Assembly: GCF_001310635.1 (NCBI RefSeq)
Contig: NZ_BAXR01000001.1
Coordinates: 1 to 64,000, forward strand
DNA: 64,000 nucleotides
Origin: Bacillus sp. JCM 19034
GTDB taxonomy: Bacteria; Bacillota; Bacilli; Bacillales; Bacillaceae_D
Reading direction: 5' to 3'
Of the stretch, positions 10,552 through 21,427 are shown piece after piece; positions within the stretch are counted from its first letter, which is position 1, and each line of letters starts with the position of its first letter. The notes under the pieces are model-generated. The model did not search any database, was not told where the DNA came from, and was given only the letters and a program-made list of their open reading frames with translations. The translations under genes and the position numbers were made by a program.

Positions 10552-12631
10552 GGATTTTTTAATTGAAATTGGTTTAGAGGAATTACCTGCTCGTTTTGTT
10601 ACACCAGCTATTGAGCAATTAAAGGATAAAATTGAAACATGGCTAAAGGAACAACGACTAGATTTTACTGAGCTGCAAGCATATGCGACACCACGCCGCC
10701 TAGCTATCGTGATATCTGATCTAGCTGAAGTACAACCGAGCATGGAGGAAGAAGCAAAAGGACCAGCAAAGAAAATTGCTATAGATGAAGAAGGTAATTG
10801 GAGTAAGGCTGCACAAGGCTTTGCACGGGGCCAAGGTGTAAGTGTTGACGATTTGTTTTTCAAACAGGTAAAGGGTGTCGATTACATTTATGCAAAAAAA
10901 TATATTGCTGGGAAACAGACAATTGAGCTTTTACCTGATTTAAAGGATATTATTATTTCTCTTCATTTTCCAAAAAATATGCGCTGGGGCTCACATTCTT
11001 TAAAATATGCCCGGCCAATTCAATGGTTAATCGCATTGTATGGAACGGAAGTTATCCCGTTTTCAATAACGAATATTCAAACAGGAAATGTCACATACGG
11101 ACATCGCTTCCTCGGTCAAAAAGTGACTATTACTAAACCGAGTGAATACAAGCAGGCTTTGTTAAAGCAATACGTTATGGTTGATTTGAATGAGAGGAAA
11201 AATGAAATTCGTAAGCAACTAAAAGAGATGGCACTTGAAAAACAATGGGTAATTACAATTGATGAGAATCTTTTAGAAGAAGTTCATCATTTGGTTGAAT
11301 ATCCAACAGCTCTATACGGTTCTTTTGATAAAGACTTTTTATCGTTGCCAAAAGAAGTCTTAATTACTTCTATGCGTGAACATCAGCGTTATTTTCCAGT
11401 TCAAGATCAAAATGGCAAGCTATTGCCATATTTTGTTACAGTACGCAATGGAAATCGTGATCACCTTGAAAATGTCGCAAAAGGAAATGAAAAAGTACTG
11501 AGAGCTCGTCTTTCAGATGCTGCGTTTTTCTTTGCTGAGGATCAGAAGCTACCGATTGAGAATGCCTTAAATCAGCTTGAGAATATCGTTTATCATGAAG
11601 AGCTAGGATCGATAGCCGATAAAGTAAGGCGAATTCAACGACATGTTGCGATCATGAATGAGTTGTTCAATGTCGCTGATGAAACAAAAGCTGCCTCAAA
11701 ACGTATTGCAGAAATTGCGAAGTTTGATTTAGTAACACAAATGGTCGGAGAATTTACAGAGTTACAAGGCCGGATGGGTGAAGTGTATGCTGAGCTTGCC
11801 GGTGAGGATCAGACAGTCGCTCATGGTATTTTTGAACATTATAAACCACGCTTTGCAGGAGACGCCAGCCCGGATTCATTAGCTGCAACTGTAGTAAGTT
11901 TGGCGGATAAGCTTGATACGATTGTTACATGCTTTGCTATTGGACTAATTCCAACAGGCTCACAGGATCCGTATGCTCTTCGCCGACAAGCAGCAGGTAT
12001 TGTTCAAATGTTACGTGACTATCAATTAGATGCCACAATTGAACAATTAATTAAAGAGAGCCTAACGATTGCTAATGAAAATAAAGTCCTAAAGCGTAAT
12101 CGTGAAGAAGTAGAAGAAGAGTTGCTACAATTCTTCCAGTTACGAGTAAAAGCTGTATTGCAGGAAAGTGGGATGACTTACGATGTCATTGATGCAGTAT
12201 TAGCACAATCGATCGGTTATATCCCAACACTCATTAAAAAAGCAAAGATCATTACGGAAAAGCGCGAAAACCCTCAATTTAAACAGGTTGTTGAAGCATT
12301 GAGTCGTGTAACAAATATTGCTAAAAAAGCGACAGATGTTGAGGAGGTTATTCCAGGTTTATTTGAGAAAGAAGAAGAACAACAGATGTTTGATGCTTAC
12401 AATGGTTTAAAAGATAAGGTTGGTCATGCACTAACTAATGGTGATGTTGAACGTGCGTATGATGCCTTTGAACAAATGGCACCAACGATTAATGCTTATT
12501 TCGACAATATTATGGTTATGTCTGAAGACTTAAAAATACGTAATAATCGTTTAAATCAAATGGCTGCACTTGCTCATGTCATTCAATCATTTGCTAACTT
12601 TCAGGAATTAGTATTTGCAGCGAAAAACTAG
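10544..12631 (+). CDS. glyS: Glycyl-tRNA synthetase beta chain
   Basis: Beta subunit of the heterotetrameric GlyRS, providing tRNA binding through its HD-like and C-terminal anticodon-binding domains. The ATG at 10544 is preceded by AAAGGTGGA and overlaps the end of glyQ; an in-frame GTG at 10532 falls inside that Shine-Dalgarno and is less likely. The protein has about 695 residues and an uninterrupted frame, beginning [18 protein letters not shown]. It belongs to the T-box controlled transcript. Confidence 0.97.
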   Translation: MSKDFLIEIGLEELPARFVTPAIEQLKDKIETWLKEQRLDFTELQAYATPRRLAIVISDLAEVQPSMEEEAKGPAKKIAIDEEGNWSKAAQGFARGQGVSVDDLFFKQVKGVDYIYAKKYIAGKQTIELLPDLKDIIISLHFPKNMRWGSHSLKYARPIQWLIALYGTEVIPFSITNIQTGNVTYGHRFLGQKVTITKPSEYKQALLKQYVMVDLNERKNEIRKQLKEMALEKQWVITIDENLLEEVHHLVEYPTALYGSFDKDFLSLPKEVLITSMREHQRYFPVQDQNGKLLPYFVTVRNGNRDHLENVAKGNEKVLRARLSDAAFFFAEDQKLPIENALNQLENIVYHEELGSIADKVRRIQRHVAIMNELFNVADETKAASKRIAEIAKFDLVTQMVGEFTELQGRMGEVYAELAGEDQTVAHGIFEHYKPRFAGDASPDSLAATVVSLADKLDTIVTCFAIGLIPTGSQDPYALRRQAAGIVQMLRDYQLDATIEQLIKESLTIANENKVLKRNREEVEEELLQFFQLRVKAVLQESGMTYDVIDAVLAQSIGYIPTLIKKAKIITEKRENPQFKQVVEALSRVTNIAKKATDVEEVIPGLFEKEEEQQMFDAYNGLKDKVGHALTNGDVERAYDAFEQMAPTINAYFDNIMVMSEDLKIRNNRLNQMAALAHVIQSFANFQELVFAAKN

Positions 12632-12653
12632 CAACTAAGAAGGAGGATAAGCC

Positions 12654-13466
12654 TTGGACGAACAAGGAACAAAGCCGATTGTTTATGTTGTCTCAGACTC
12701 TGTAGGAGAAACAGCTGAGCTTGTCGTTAAAGCTGCTGCTAGTCAGTTTAATGGAGCAGGTATTGAAGTAAAAAGAATTCCATTCGTTGATGATGAGGAA
12801 ACGATTATTGAAATCATTCATTTAGCGAAAAAGGTACAAGCACTCATTGCTTATACACTTGTCGTACCTGAGATACGTGATTTTTTAATGTTGAAAGCAC
12901 GTGAGGAACAAGTACAAGCGGTTGATATAATTGGACCGATGCTCTATGGGCTAAAAGAGTTAACAAATATCCATCCCCGTTCAGAGCCGGGGTTGTTGTA
13001 TAAATTAGATGCAGATTATTTTCGTAAAGTAGAAGCAATTGAATTTGCAGTGAAATACGATGATGGCCGTGACCCACGAGGGATTGTACGAGCTGATGTC
13101 GTACTAATAGGTGTATCAAGAACGTCCAAAACACCACTCTCGCAATATTTAGCACATAAACAGTTAAAGGTTGCAAATGTTCCGTTAGTCCCTGAGGTTG
13201 ATCCTCCTAAGGAATTATTTGAGGTTTCACCAAAAAAATGCATTGGCTTAAAAATTAGCCCAGAGAAATTAAATAGTATCAGAGCTGAACGATTAAAGGC
13301 ACTTGGTTTAAAGGAAGATGCCCACTATGCAAATCTAGATAGAATTAAAGAAGAGCTAGTGTACTCTGAGGCGGTGATGAAGCGGATCGGATGCCCAGTG
13401 ATCGATGTTTCTAATAAGGCAGTAGAGGAAACAGCTAATCTCATATCAAATATGTTTCGCCAATAG
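12654..13466 (+). CDS. yqfL: PPDK/PEP synthase regulatory protein (DUF299, YqfL)
   Basis: Bifunctional serine/threonine kinase and Pi-dependent pyrophosphorylase family (DUF299) that inactivates and reactivates pyruvate phosphate dikinase or PEP synthase. It has 270 residues; the nucleotide-binding P-loop-like segment [11 protein letters not shown] lies at about residues 153-163. The TTG start at 12654 follows AAGGAGGAT. Only 22 bases separate it from glyS with no terminator between, so it probably shares the T-box transcript. In B. subtilis ccpN lies between glyS and yqfL; it is absent here. Confidence 0.92.
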   Translation: MDEQGTKPIVYVVSDSVGETAELVVKAAASQFNGAGIEVKRIPFVDDEETIIEIIHLAKKVQALIAYTLVVPEIRDFLMLKAREEQVQAVDIIGPMLYGLKELTNIHPRSEPGLLYKLDADYFRKVEAIEFAVKYDDGRDPRGIVRADVVLIGVSRTSKTPLSQYLAHKQLKVANVPLVPEVDPPKELFEVSPKKCIGLKISPEKLNSIRAERLKALGLKEDAHYANLDRIKEELVYSEAVMKRIGCPVIDVSNKAVEETANLISNMFRQ

Positions 13467-13640
13467 CAAAAATAGTAAGCAAAATAGTAAATTTGTCGCT
13501 TTTCTTATGGTATATTTGTGAAAAGATCAAATAAATTTAAAAAGTCAAGACTTTTTCTTAGTTTTTTGGTAAAGATAGTAAAGGAAAAACAGTAGGGATG
13601 TAAATCGACAAAAATCAACCAAATTCTTTAGGATTGAAGC

Positions 13641-13665
13641 AGGAAATTTGAAAGGGATGTTGAAT
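13641..13665 (+). promoter_or_regulatory. Possible SigmaH promoter for yqxD-dnaG-sigA
   Basis: AGGAAAT (13641-13647) and GAAT (13662-13665) are separated by 14 bases, fitting the SigmaH pattern of AGGA with A/T bases and a downstream GAAT. In B. subtilis the dnaG-sigA operon carries a SigmaH promoter that raises sigA early in sporulation, so one here makes sense. The final consensus bases match poorly and the match is by eye. Confidence 0.35.
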
Positions 13666-14153
13666 GATAGTAATATGAACTTTTCACCATTCGTAGTATA
13701 CGTGGATGCAGATGCATGTCCTGTTAAAGATGAGATTGTTGATTTGTGTATACTGTACAGCATTGACATGGTATTTGTCGCTTCTTATGCCCATGACCTG
13801 TTTTTACAAGCACCTGCTCGTACGGTGACGGTTGACCCTGACAAGGAAGCAGTAGATCTCTATTTAGTTAATTATGCTAAAAAAGGGGATGTATGTATTA
13901 CGCAAGACCACGGTTTAGCATCTTTACTTCTTTCTAAAGGGATTACTGTTTTATCACCTCGGGGAGAGAATTCAAGGAGAAACAGATCGACCAAATGTTG
14001 GATGCACGTTTTTATTCTCAAAAGCAACGGCGAATGGGAAATAAAACGAAAGGCCCGAAACCTTTTAAACAGGAGGATCGTCAATTTTTTAAATCAAGTT
14101 TCAAAAAAATTCTTGAAGATAAAGCAGGAATAACTCATAATGAGTCGAATTAA
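13657..14153 (+). CDS. yqxD: YaiI/YqxD family protein (DUF188, frameshifted)
   Basis: DUF188 protein with a PIN-like fold, conserved upstream of dnaG in Bacilli; function unknown. The N-terminal signature VVYVDADACPVKDEIVDL is clear, and Asp and Thr-Gln-Asp-x-Gly residues of the putative metal site follow (CITQDHGLAS). The frame breaks near 13970: restoring one G (GGAGAGAATTC to GGAGAGGAATTC) gives SPRGEEF and continues through QIDQMLDARFYS to a stop at 14153. The start is uncertain among ATG 13657, TTG 13660 and ATG 13675. About 165 residues. Confidence 0.85.
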
Positions 14154-14174
14154 TGCATGTTGGAGATGAAGTAA

Positions 14175-15960
14175 ATGACAACTCGTATTCCGGATTCAGT
14201 TATTGAAGAGATTAAGCGCTCAACTGATATTGTCGACGTCATTAGTGACCATGTTCAACTAAAAAAGCAAGGGCGACAGTATAGCGGTTTATGTCCATTT
14301 CACGGAGAAAACACACCTTCGTTTTCAGTATCTCCTGATAAACAACTTTATCATTGCTTCGGATGTGGAGCAGGAGGAAATGTTTTTACGTTTCTAATGG
14401 ACCTAGAAGGTTTAACGTTTGTTGAGGCAGCTGTTCAACTAGGAAAACGGGCAAATATTAATGTTCAATCGAAGGCCATGCTTCGACGAATGCTTCGAGA
14501 CCTTATGAAGAAATGAAAAAAGCACATAGTGTGGCTGCGAAATTGTATCATCATGTCCTCATGTTAACGGAGGAAGGAAAGCTTGGTAGAGAATACTTAA
14601 AAAAAAGAGGATTTACAAAGGAACAGGTAGAACATTTCCAAATCGGGTTTGCACCGAATCGTTGGGATGCACTAACGACGATTTTGCAAAAGCAAGGTTT
14701 TGATATTTCAAAAATGGTTGAGGCGAGTTTGTTGGGAGCTAGGGAGTCTGATGACGGACCATATGACCGCTTTCGCCAGCGATTAATGTTTCCAATTTGG
14801 GATGCAAAAGGGCAAGTGATTGCTTTTGGCGGGCGGACGATATTGGATGAAAAGCCAAAGTATTTAAATAGCTCTGATTCCCCCATTTTTCATAAGAGCG
14901 AGACACTTTATGGCTTTCATCTAGCACGATCTGCGATTCGAAAACAAAGCTCCTTAGTATTATTTGAGGGCTATGTCGATGTCATTGCAGCTTGGGCTGC
15001 TGGAGTATCAAATGGAGTAGCAACATTAGGAACAGCTTTAACTGCTGAGCAGGTACGTATGATACGACGTAATGCACAATCCGTTACGCTTTGCTACGAT
15101 TCTGATTCAGCAGGCTTGAGGCCGCTTATAAAAATGCTTCGATTTTACAGCAGGAAGGCTGCCTTGTCAAAGTGGCAAATTTGCCAAACGGTTATGATCC
15201 CGATGACTATATCCAAGAGTTTGGTGCAGATCGCTTTAAAACGGATGTAATAGGGTCTAGCATGACGTTGATGGCTTTTAAGATGCATTATTTGCGACAA
15301 GGGCGTAATTTGCAAAATGAATCAGAACGAATGATGTACATTGAAGCTGTTTTAATTGAAATTGCCAATTTGCAAAAAGCGGTGGAGCGTGACCACTATT
15401 TAAGGCAGCTTGCTGATGAATTTTCTTTATCGTTAGATGCACTAAAACAGGAACAATATCGTTTATACCGTGAAAAAAAGTCACATACGAATAAAGAGAA
15501 AAAGAGTGTCATTCAAGTGCGGCAGCAGATGTTTCAACCGAAAAAGCTATTGCCAGCACATCATAATGCTGAACGTATGCTGATTGCACATATGATGAAA
15601 GATGAGCATGTTGCAGAATTAGTGCAGGAGAAACTCGGTGGTGCCTTTTATATTGATGAGCACCAAGCATTAGCGGCCTATTTATTTGCATATTATGCAA
15701 AAGGATATGAAGCTGATCCTAGTTCATTTATTGGGCAATTAACTGATGATCGTTTAATCAGATTAGCGACTGAACTTGCGATGCTTGAAGTAAATAATGA
15801 ATATGAGGAACAAGAGCTTAATGATTATATGACGTTGATTGAAAACTATCCAAAACGGGTAGAAATAGAACAAAAAGAACTTGAAGTGAAGAAGGAAAAG
15901 GATCCAATAAAAGCAGCGATGATGTTAACAGAGATTCACCAATTAAAGCAAATGCTTTAA
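14175..15960 (+). CDS. dnaG: DNA primase DnaG (two frameshifts)
   Basis: Essential primase making RNA primers at the replication fork. The N-terminal CHC2 zinc finger is intact ([11 protein letters not shown] and [10 protein letters not shown], about residues 38-65). The catalytic TOPRIM part includes [14 protein letters not shown] and YDSDSAG. The C-terminal helicase-binding domain follows. Two one-base losses break it: a G near 14471 (TCGAAGG to TCGGAAGG) and a G near 15118 (GGCTTGAGG to GGCTTGGAGG). With both restored the product is about 595 residues. Essentiality argues for sequence error. Confidence 0.95.
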
Positions 15961-16007
15961 TCGGTTTAATTATTGTGTTGGTTGGAACAATGGAAGGAGG
16001 GGATCGA

Positions 16008-17126
16008 ATGACTGATAAGCCATTACGCCCATTAGCGGAAGGTGAATTGTCGATCGATCAAGTGAAGGAACAATTGGTAGAGCTAGGTAAAAAGCGTGGT
16101 GTATTAACTTATACCGAAATTACAGAGAAATTAGCCGCTTTTGACCAAGATTCAGATCAGATGGATGAATTTTTTGAATATCTCGGTGAACAAGGTGTAG
16201 AAATCTCTAATGATGCAGATGATGTTGTTCCTAGTTTGCAACAGACGGAGAAAGAAGAGGAATTTGACCTAAATGATTTAAGCGTACCACCAGGTATTAA
16301 AATTAATGATCCTGTTCGAATGTATTTAAAAGAGATTGGCCGTGTCCCGCTATTATCAGCAGAAGAAGAAATTGAGCTTGCAAAACGAATTGAACAAGGC
16401 GATGAGGAAGCAAAACGCAGGTTAGCAGAAGCCAACTTACGACTTGTCGTTTCTATTGCAAAGCGCTATGTTGGTCGTGGAATGCTCTTTTTGGACTTAA
16501 TTCAAGAAGGGAATATGGGCTTAATTAAGGCTGTTGAAAAGTTTGATTACGATAAAGGTTTTAAATTTAGTACGTATGCAACATGGTGGATTCGCCAAGC
16601 AATTACACGTGCAATTGCAGACCAAGCGAGAACAATTAGAATCCCTGTTCATATGGTTGAAACAATCAACAAGCTCATTCGAGTTCAACGTCAATTGCTA
16701 CAGGACTTTGGTCGTGAGCCAACACCTGAAGAAGTTGCTGATGAAATGGAACTTACTCCAGAGAAGGTTCGAGAAATATTAAAAATTGCCCAGGAGCCAG
16801 TTTCTTTAGAGACTCCAATTGGTGAAGAAGACGATTCCCATTTAGGTGATTTCATTGAAGACCAAGAAGCGTTAGCACCGTCAGATGCAGCAGCGTATGA
16901 GCTTTTGAAAGAGCAGTTAGAGGACGTATTAGATACATTAACTGATCGTGAAGAAAATGTACTTCGATTACGCTTCGGTTTAGATGATGGGCGAACACGT
17001 ACTTTAGAGGAAGTAGGAAAGGTGTTTGGTGTTACGCGCGAGAGAATTAGACAAATAGAAGCGAAAGCACTTCGAAAGCTTCGTCATCCTAGTCGAAGTA
17101 AACGATTAAAGGATTTCTTGGAATAG
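16008..17126 (+). CDS. sigA: RNA polymerase primary sigma factor SigA
   Basis: Housekeeping sigma factor. The frame is open from 15975, but ATG 16008 has AAGGAGGGG at 15994-16002 and gives 372 residues, matching Bacillus SigA. Region 1.1 is N-terminal. Region 2 is nearly identical to the family ([17 protein letters not shown], then [18 protein letters not shown]). Region 4.2 contains [19 protein letters not shown], the helix-turn-helix that contacts the -35 box. It forms the macromolecular synthesis operon with dnaG and is followed by a terminator. Confidence 0.98.
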   Translation: MTDKPLRPLAEGELSIDQVKEQLVELGKKRGVLTYTEITEKLAAFDQDSDQMDEFFEYLGEQGVEISNDADDVVPSLQQTEKEEEFDLNDLSVPPGIKINDPVRMYLKEIGRVPLLSAEEEIELAKRIEQGDEEAKRRLAEANLRLVVSIAKRYVGRGMLFLDLIQEGNMGLIKAVEKFDYDKGFKFSTYATWWIRQAITRAIADQARTIRIPVHMVETINKLIRVQRQLLQDFGREPTPEEVADEMELTPEKVREILKIAQEPVSLETPIGEEDDSHLGDFIEDQEALAPSDAAAYELLKEQLEDVLDTLTDREENVLRLRFGLDDGRTRTLEEVGKVFGVTRERIRQIEAKALRKLRHPSRSKRLKDFLE

Positions 17127-17156
17127 GCTCTAGCTTAATTGATACAGAAAGATCAT

Positions 17157-17197
17157 AGGGCTGTTCTCTTGTTTTTTTACAAGGACAGTCCTTTTTC
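17157..17197 (+). terminator. Terminator after sigA
   Basis: AGGGCTGTTCTCTTG and CAAGGACAGTCCT form an imperfect stem (one G-T pair and a two-base bulge) around a T-rich loop, with a T run after it. It probably ends the dnaG-sigA message. Confidence 0.65.
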
Positions 17198-17212
17198 TTG
17201 TAGGAGGAGAAT

Positions 17213-17733
17213 ATGAGGAAAGAGCGAAAAGAAATCGTTATTGAAGAGATTAAGCATTGGCGTAAGTCAAAACTGTTACCAGAGCATTATTGTGATTTTT
17301 TACTAACATTATATTCAGAAGGAAATGACCGAGAGACGAAAACATTGTCAAAAAAAATCTCTTTCCACTCCTAATGGTGTACGCAATGTTTTTATTAACA
17401 GTTCTTATATTATATTTTACTCAATTTGCATTAGTATTGCAAACAGCAATTGCCATTATTTTCACTTTAGCCATTTTTATGGTTGCCAAACAAACTAACA
17501 ATCATTCGTCAATACTGGCACAATTGTTTCAGTTTATGGCGGCCCTCATTTTGTATTTACTAACGCTTGAGTTGGGTTATGCCATCATAGAAGATCAAAA
17601 ATATCTGTTCGGCTTAACGACTATTTTCCATGCACTAGCTTGGTCATTAATTGGTTGGAAGAAAAAAATAAAGTTATTCTATTCATTAGGTGCAGCGGCA
17701 TTCATTTTAGGAGTTGTTGTACTGATTAGATAA
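17213..17733 (+). CDS. Uncharacterised membrane protein (frameshifted)
   Basis: I do not recognise a named family. ATG 17213 follows TAGGAGGAGA and opens a charged N-terminal segment of about 45 residues (MRKERKEIVIEEIKHWRK...). The frame then stops at about 17372, while a hydrophobic region with five or so membrane segments is in the next frame. An A lost from the run near 17350-17357 (A8 for A9) joins them as ...LSKKNLFPLLMVYAMF... to give 173 residues. The cytosolic helical head plus membrane body could suggest a sensory or anti-sigma-like role, but nothing proves it. Confidence 0.65.
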
Positions 17734-17865
17734 AAGAGTGACAAAATAAGCAAAACTGGGGACAATCCCTTTTCTTTCATTTCATTTTAAAGTAGAATGA
17801 GGAAGGGAATTATTAACGTCTACATACTTGACGAGCATTTACTACGAATGAAGGAGGATCTAACA

Positions 17866-18237
17866 TTGAAAGGAAAACCATTATTCCCTTTTGCTATAAC
17901 GGCATTAGTTGGTATTTTATTAACGGTAGCCCTCTCATTTTGGGCGATGGATCAGCGCACGCAAATGCATTCAGATGAAGAACCTGAAGAAGTAACAGAA
18001 TTTGAAGATCCAATTGTAGCAGGTGAGGAACTGTACACTCAATCGTGTATTGCCTGTCACGGAGCCGATTTAAGCGGTACTTCTGCACCAGCATTAAATG
18101 CATTAGAAGGAAAATATACTGCTGAAGAGATAGTTAACATTATTCATACAGGGCCAGGTACAATGCCTGCTTTTGATCATCTTAATGACGTAGAAGCAGA
18201 TGCAATTGCTCAATATTTATTATCTCAATCGGAATAA
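17866..18237 (+). CDS. cccA: Membrane-anchored cytochrome c550
   Basis: Small c-type cytochrome tethered outside the membrane by an uncleaved N-terminal helix, acting in aerobic electron transfer. The TTG at 17866 follows AAGGAGG (17851-17857) and gives 123 residues; the longer frame from 17797 lacks a ribosome site. The membrane segment is at about residues 6-24. An acidic linker leads to the heme-binding CIACH motif, and the distal Met ligand is in GPGTMPAF. The position after sigA is the same as in B. subtilis. Confidence 0.93.
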   Translation: MKGKPLFPFAITALVGILLTVALSFWAMDQRTQMHSDEEPEEVTEFEDPIVAGEELYTQSCIACHGADLSGTSAPALNALEGKYTAEEIVNIIHTGPGTMPAFDHLNDVEADAIAQYLLSQSE

Positions 18238-18240
18238 GTG

Positions 18241-18294
18241 AAGGGGGTATTTTAAAAGGGAGATTTAAACCTTTTTGAAATACCTTCTTTTTTA
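18241..18294 (+). terminator. Terminator after cccA
   Basis: AAGGGGGTATTT and AAATACCTTCTT pair with small mismatches around an A/T-rich loop that can itself pair (AAAAGG with CCTTTTT). A T run follows. Confidence 0.7.
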
Positions 18295-18429
18295 TAAAAA
18301 TTTTGAACAAACGATCGTCAAAAAGTGTCGTTTAATTTGGGGCTAGTAGCGATTATTATAAGTGCCAATCTGGTGTGAGGCATTAGCAAGACTAGTATAC
18401 TTAATGTTTTTTAGATAGGAGGAGAATGG

Positions 18430-19137
18430 ATGAATGAACTACAGCTATCAAAAAGATTATTAACGGTAGCCAAATACGTACCAAACGAAGCAAAGGTAGC
18501 AGATATCGGTTCAGATCATGCCTATTTACCATGTTATTTAACGTTAAATAAGCAGAGTTCTTTAACTGTAGCAGGTGAGGTTAATGACGGTCCATTTCAT
18601 TCGGCAAACACACAGGTTACGAAATTACAGCTTGAAGATAAAATCTACGTTCGAAAAGGAGATGGACTATCGGTAATAGAGCCTGGTGAAGTAGATACGA
18701 TAACGATTTGTGGTATGGGAGGAGGTCTTATTTCTGCGATATTGGAGGAAGGAAAGGAAAAGTTAGAGGGTGTTTCAAGGTTGATTTTACAACCGAATGT
18801 AGGTGCAAATCTAATACGAATCTGGTTAAAGCAACATACTTGGAAGCTGATTGCCGAGGAGATTGTTGAAGATGAAGGGAAAATTTATGAGGTACTAGTT
18901 GCTGAACGTGGTGAAGACCTTCAATATAATGAAATGGAAGAGGCAAAGTTATTACTAGGTCCTTTTTTGATGGAAGAAAGGTCTAACATTTTTCGCAAGA
19001 AGTGGTTAGCTGAAGTGACGAATTGGAAGAATGTGTTACGCTCACTTAAACAGGCGAAACAAGAAGACAATGTCATTCAATTAAAGCGAGTTGCTTTGGA
19101 AAGTAAGATTAAAATGGTCGAGGAGGTTTTATCGTGA
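18430..19137 (+). CDS. trmK: tRNA (adenine22-N1)-methyltransferase TrmK
   Basis: SAM-dependent enzyme that methylates N1 of A22 in tRNA. It is 235 residues. The SAM-binding motif I is [12 protein letters not shown] at about residues 24-35, and the catalytic motif CGMGGGLI is at about residues 97-104. A coiled C-terminal extension is typical of the family. ATG 18430 follows TAGGAGGAG. Its stop overlaps the yqfO GTG start, a coupling conserved in Bacillus. Confidence 0.95.
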   Translation: MNELQLSKRLLTVAKYVPNEAKVADIGSDHAYLPCYLTLNKQSSLTVAGEVNDGPFHSANTQVTKLQLEDKIYVRKGDGLSVIEPGEVDTITICGMGGGLISAILEEGKEKLEGVSRLILQPNVGANLIRIWLKQHTWKLIAEEIVEDEGKIYEVLVAERGEDLQYNEMEEAKLLLGPFLMEERSNIFRKKWLAEVTNWKNVLRSLKQAKQEDNVIQLKRVALESKIKMVEEVLS

Positions 19138-20250
19138 ATACAATAAATGGACAAGCACTTATCCAAGCTTTTGAAGAGTGGTCTCCAAAATCATTCGCAG
19201 TAGAAGGAGATAAAAACGGTTTGATGATCGGTTCGTTAAATAAACCTATCAAAAAATCATGACTGCCTTGATGTTCTTGAGGAAGTAATTGATGAAGCGA
19301 TCGAACAACAGGTTGATTTGATTATAGCCCATCATCCATTACTATTTAGACCGTTAAAGAAAATTGATATTAATACACCTCATGGTCGAATTGTTGAAAA
19401 GGCCATTAAACATGATATAACGATTTACGCTGCACATACTAATCTAGATGTGGCACCAGGAGGGGTTAATGATTTAATGGCTGAAGCGTTAAGGTTACAA
19501 AATGTTGATGTATTAGCCCCAACTCAATCGATCTCATTAGTAAAGTTAGCTGTATTTGTTCCTATAGAAGATGCAGAGAAAGTTCGAGATGCACTTGGAA
19601 AGGTAGGAGCGGGTCATATAGGAGAATATAGTTATTGCAGCTTTTCATCTGAAGGGGTCGGACGCTTTCTACCGGAAGAAGGGGCAAATCCTCATATAGG
19701 TGAGCAGGGCAAGTTAGAAGAAGTAAAGGAAGTTAAAATAGAAACTATATTCCCTGAAAATTTAAAAAAACGAGTTATTCGGGCGTTGTTAAAAGCCCAT
19801 CCATATGAAGAACCAGCATATGATATGTATCCACTTCATAACGATGGAAATGTCTTAGGATTAGGTCGAATCGGTTATTTAGAAAAAGAAATGACGTTAG
19901 AAGCTTTTGCACAGCATGTGAAAGAAGCATTTTCTGTGAAAGGAGCACGTGTTGTAGGGGACCTTCAAACGCCAATTAAAAAAGTAGCGGTTTTAGGTGG
20001 AGATGGTAATAAGTATATGAATCAAGCTATCTACAAAGGAGCAGATGTAATCGTAACTGGGGATGTTTATTATCATGTAGCCCATGATGCTATGATGGAC
20101 GGATTGTCGATTGTTGATCCTGGTCATAATGTAGAAAAAATAATGAAAGAAGCAGTAAAACAATTTCTCAAGAAGTATATTGAGGATAAAAAGGCAGCTA
20201 CAGAAGTCATTTCTTCAAAGGTAAATACAGATCCTTTCACGTTCGTTTAA
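19134..20250 (+). CDS. yqfO: Nif3-like dinuclear metal protein YqfO (two frameshifts)
   Basis: Member of the NIF3/DUF34 family of dinuclear metal-binding proteins with an inserted PII-like domain; its physiological reaction is not firmly known. The GTG at 19134 overlaps the trmK stop and follows GAGGAGG. Metal-site motifs are visible ([16 protein letters not shown], and the C-terminal [11 protein letters not shown]). Two losses lie within about 20 bases: an A in the run at 19251-19256 and a G near 19268 (GCCTTGATG to GCCTTGGATG). Restored, it reads [15 protein letters not shown] and is about 372 residues. Confidence 0.92.
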
Positions 20251-20277
20251 GAGGGAATGGCTTCATAAAGAGTTGAC

Positions 20278-20335
20278 CGTTACCCGTTCTTCTGAAAGAA
20301 CTAGATTTTCAGAAGAACAAATCCTCTTGTAACGG
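20278..20335. repeat. Nested inverted repeats between convergent genes
   Basis: An inner pair GTTCTTCTGAA (20286-20296) and TTCAGAAGAAC (20308-20318) is perfect over 11 bases. It is flanked by an outer pair CCGTTAC (20278-20284) and GTAACGG (20329-20335). It sits between the ends of yqfO and ispH and could terminate both, although neither side has an immediate T run. Confidence 0.7.
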
Positions 20336-20358
20336 CTACGCGTAATAACACCTTTTTT

Positions 20359-21300
20359 TTATCTAATTTTTACTTTAGGAAGTATTTTCTTAAGATTAAT
20401 TTCTCGTTCGACTTGCCATGTTGAATCGTCTTTTGGATCATATTGATCTAGAAAAGATATTACTGATTTGGTAATTGGCGTTGGAGTTGATGCCCCGGAA
20501 GTGACACCTACCGTTTCAACATTTTTAAGCCAGTCCAATTGCAACTCTGACAAATCGCCAATTCGGTAAGCTTTCGTTCCAGCAATTTGCTCAGATACTT
20601 GTGCAAGTCGATTGGAATTATTACTTTTAGGATCACCAACAACAATAACAAGATCACATTCTCTTGCTTGTTCAGCAACTGCTTCTTGACGTACTTGAGT
20701 TGCTAAACAGATTTCATTATGAACTTCAGCATGAGGATAAAGCTCCATCGCTTTTTTCATTATGTCACTAACATCCCACTGGCTCATCGTTGTTTGATTT
20801 GTAATAATGATTTTAGATGATGTTAAGTTTAACGTATGAACATCCTCAACAGATTCTACTAAATGAACGGACATTGGTGCAACTCCAATCGCTCCTTCAG
20901 GTTCAGGATGTCCCTTTTTACCGACGTAAATAATTTCGTAGCCTTCCGAAACCTTCTCGCGAATGAGGTCGTGTGTACGTGTGACATCAGGACATGTTGC
21001 ATCAACAACCGTTAACCCTTTTTCTTTGGCGAGCTTCCGTACTTCTGGTGAAACACCATGAGCCGTAAATATAACGGTCCCTTTGTCAACTTTCTTTAAA
21101 ATTTCTAAGCGGTTAGGTCCATCTAAAGAAATAATTCCTTCTTCAGAAAATGCATCTGTGACATGCTTGTTATGGACAATCATTCCTAATATATAAATAG
21201 GACGTGGCAAATCAAGGTTTGCAGCTGCTTGTCGAGCTAGGACCATAGCGTCAACGACACCATAACAATAACCTCTTGGAGATATTTTTTTTACATTCAT
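20359..21300 (-). CDS. ispH: 4-hydroxy-3-methylbut-2-enyl diphosphate reductase
   Basis: Iron-sulfur enzyme for the last MEP-pathway step, making IPP and DMAPP from HMBPP. It is 313 residues. The three cluster cysteines are visible in RGYCYGV (about residue 12), VDATCPDV (about 102) and [13 protein letters not shown]. The HGVSPE and NSNRL motifs of the active site are also present. AGGAGGAC precedes the ATG. It stands alone on the minus strand; the preceding pathway gene ispG lies about 14 kb downstream. Confidence 0.97.
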   Translation of the reverse strand: MNVKKISPRGYCYGVVDAMVLARQAAANLDLPRPIYILGMIVHNKHVTDAFSEEGIISLDGPNRLEILKKVDKGTVIFTAHGVSPEVRKLAKEKGLTVVDATCPDVTRTHDLIREKVSEGYEIIYVGKKGHPEPEGAIGVAPMSVHLVESVEDVHTLNLTSSKIIITNQTTMSQWDVSDIMKKAMELYPHAEVHNEICLATQVRQEAVAEQARECDLVIVVGDPKSNNSNRLAQVSEQIAGTKAYRIGDLSELQLDWLKNVETVGVTSGASTPTPITKSVISFLDQYDPKDDSTWQVEREINLKKILPKVKIR

Positions 21301-21342
21301 ATAATTAGTCCTCCTACTTGAGTTCCATCGTTAACAAAGACA

Positions 21343-21379
21343 ATAGAGATGCCCCAATGATTAGTTGAAACATCTCTAT
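21343..21379. terminator. Inverted repeat between ispH and the CarD-like gene
   Basis: ATAGAGATG (21343-21351) and CATCTCTAT (21371-21379) pair perfectly with a 19-base loop. It lies downstream of the minus-strand CarD-like gene and may act as its terminator, but the T tail is weak. Confidence 0.4.
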
Positions 21380-21427
21380 GCTTATTTATTCTTTTAGTAT
21401 AAAGGAGTTTGCCACGTGTGACAATCC

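Noticed and set aside
14175..15960. dnaG as a true pseudogene or programmed frameshift
   Set aside because: Both breaks are one-base homopolymer losses, no slippery motif or stimulatory structure is obvious, and the enzyme is essential.
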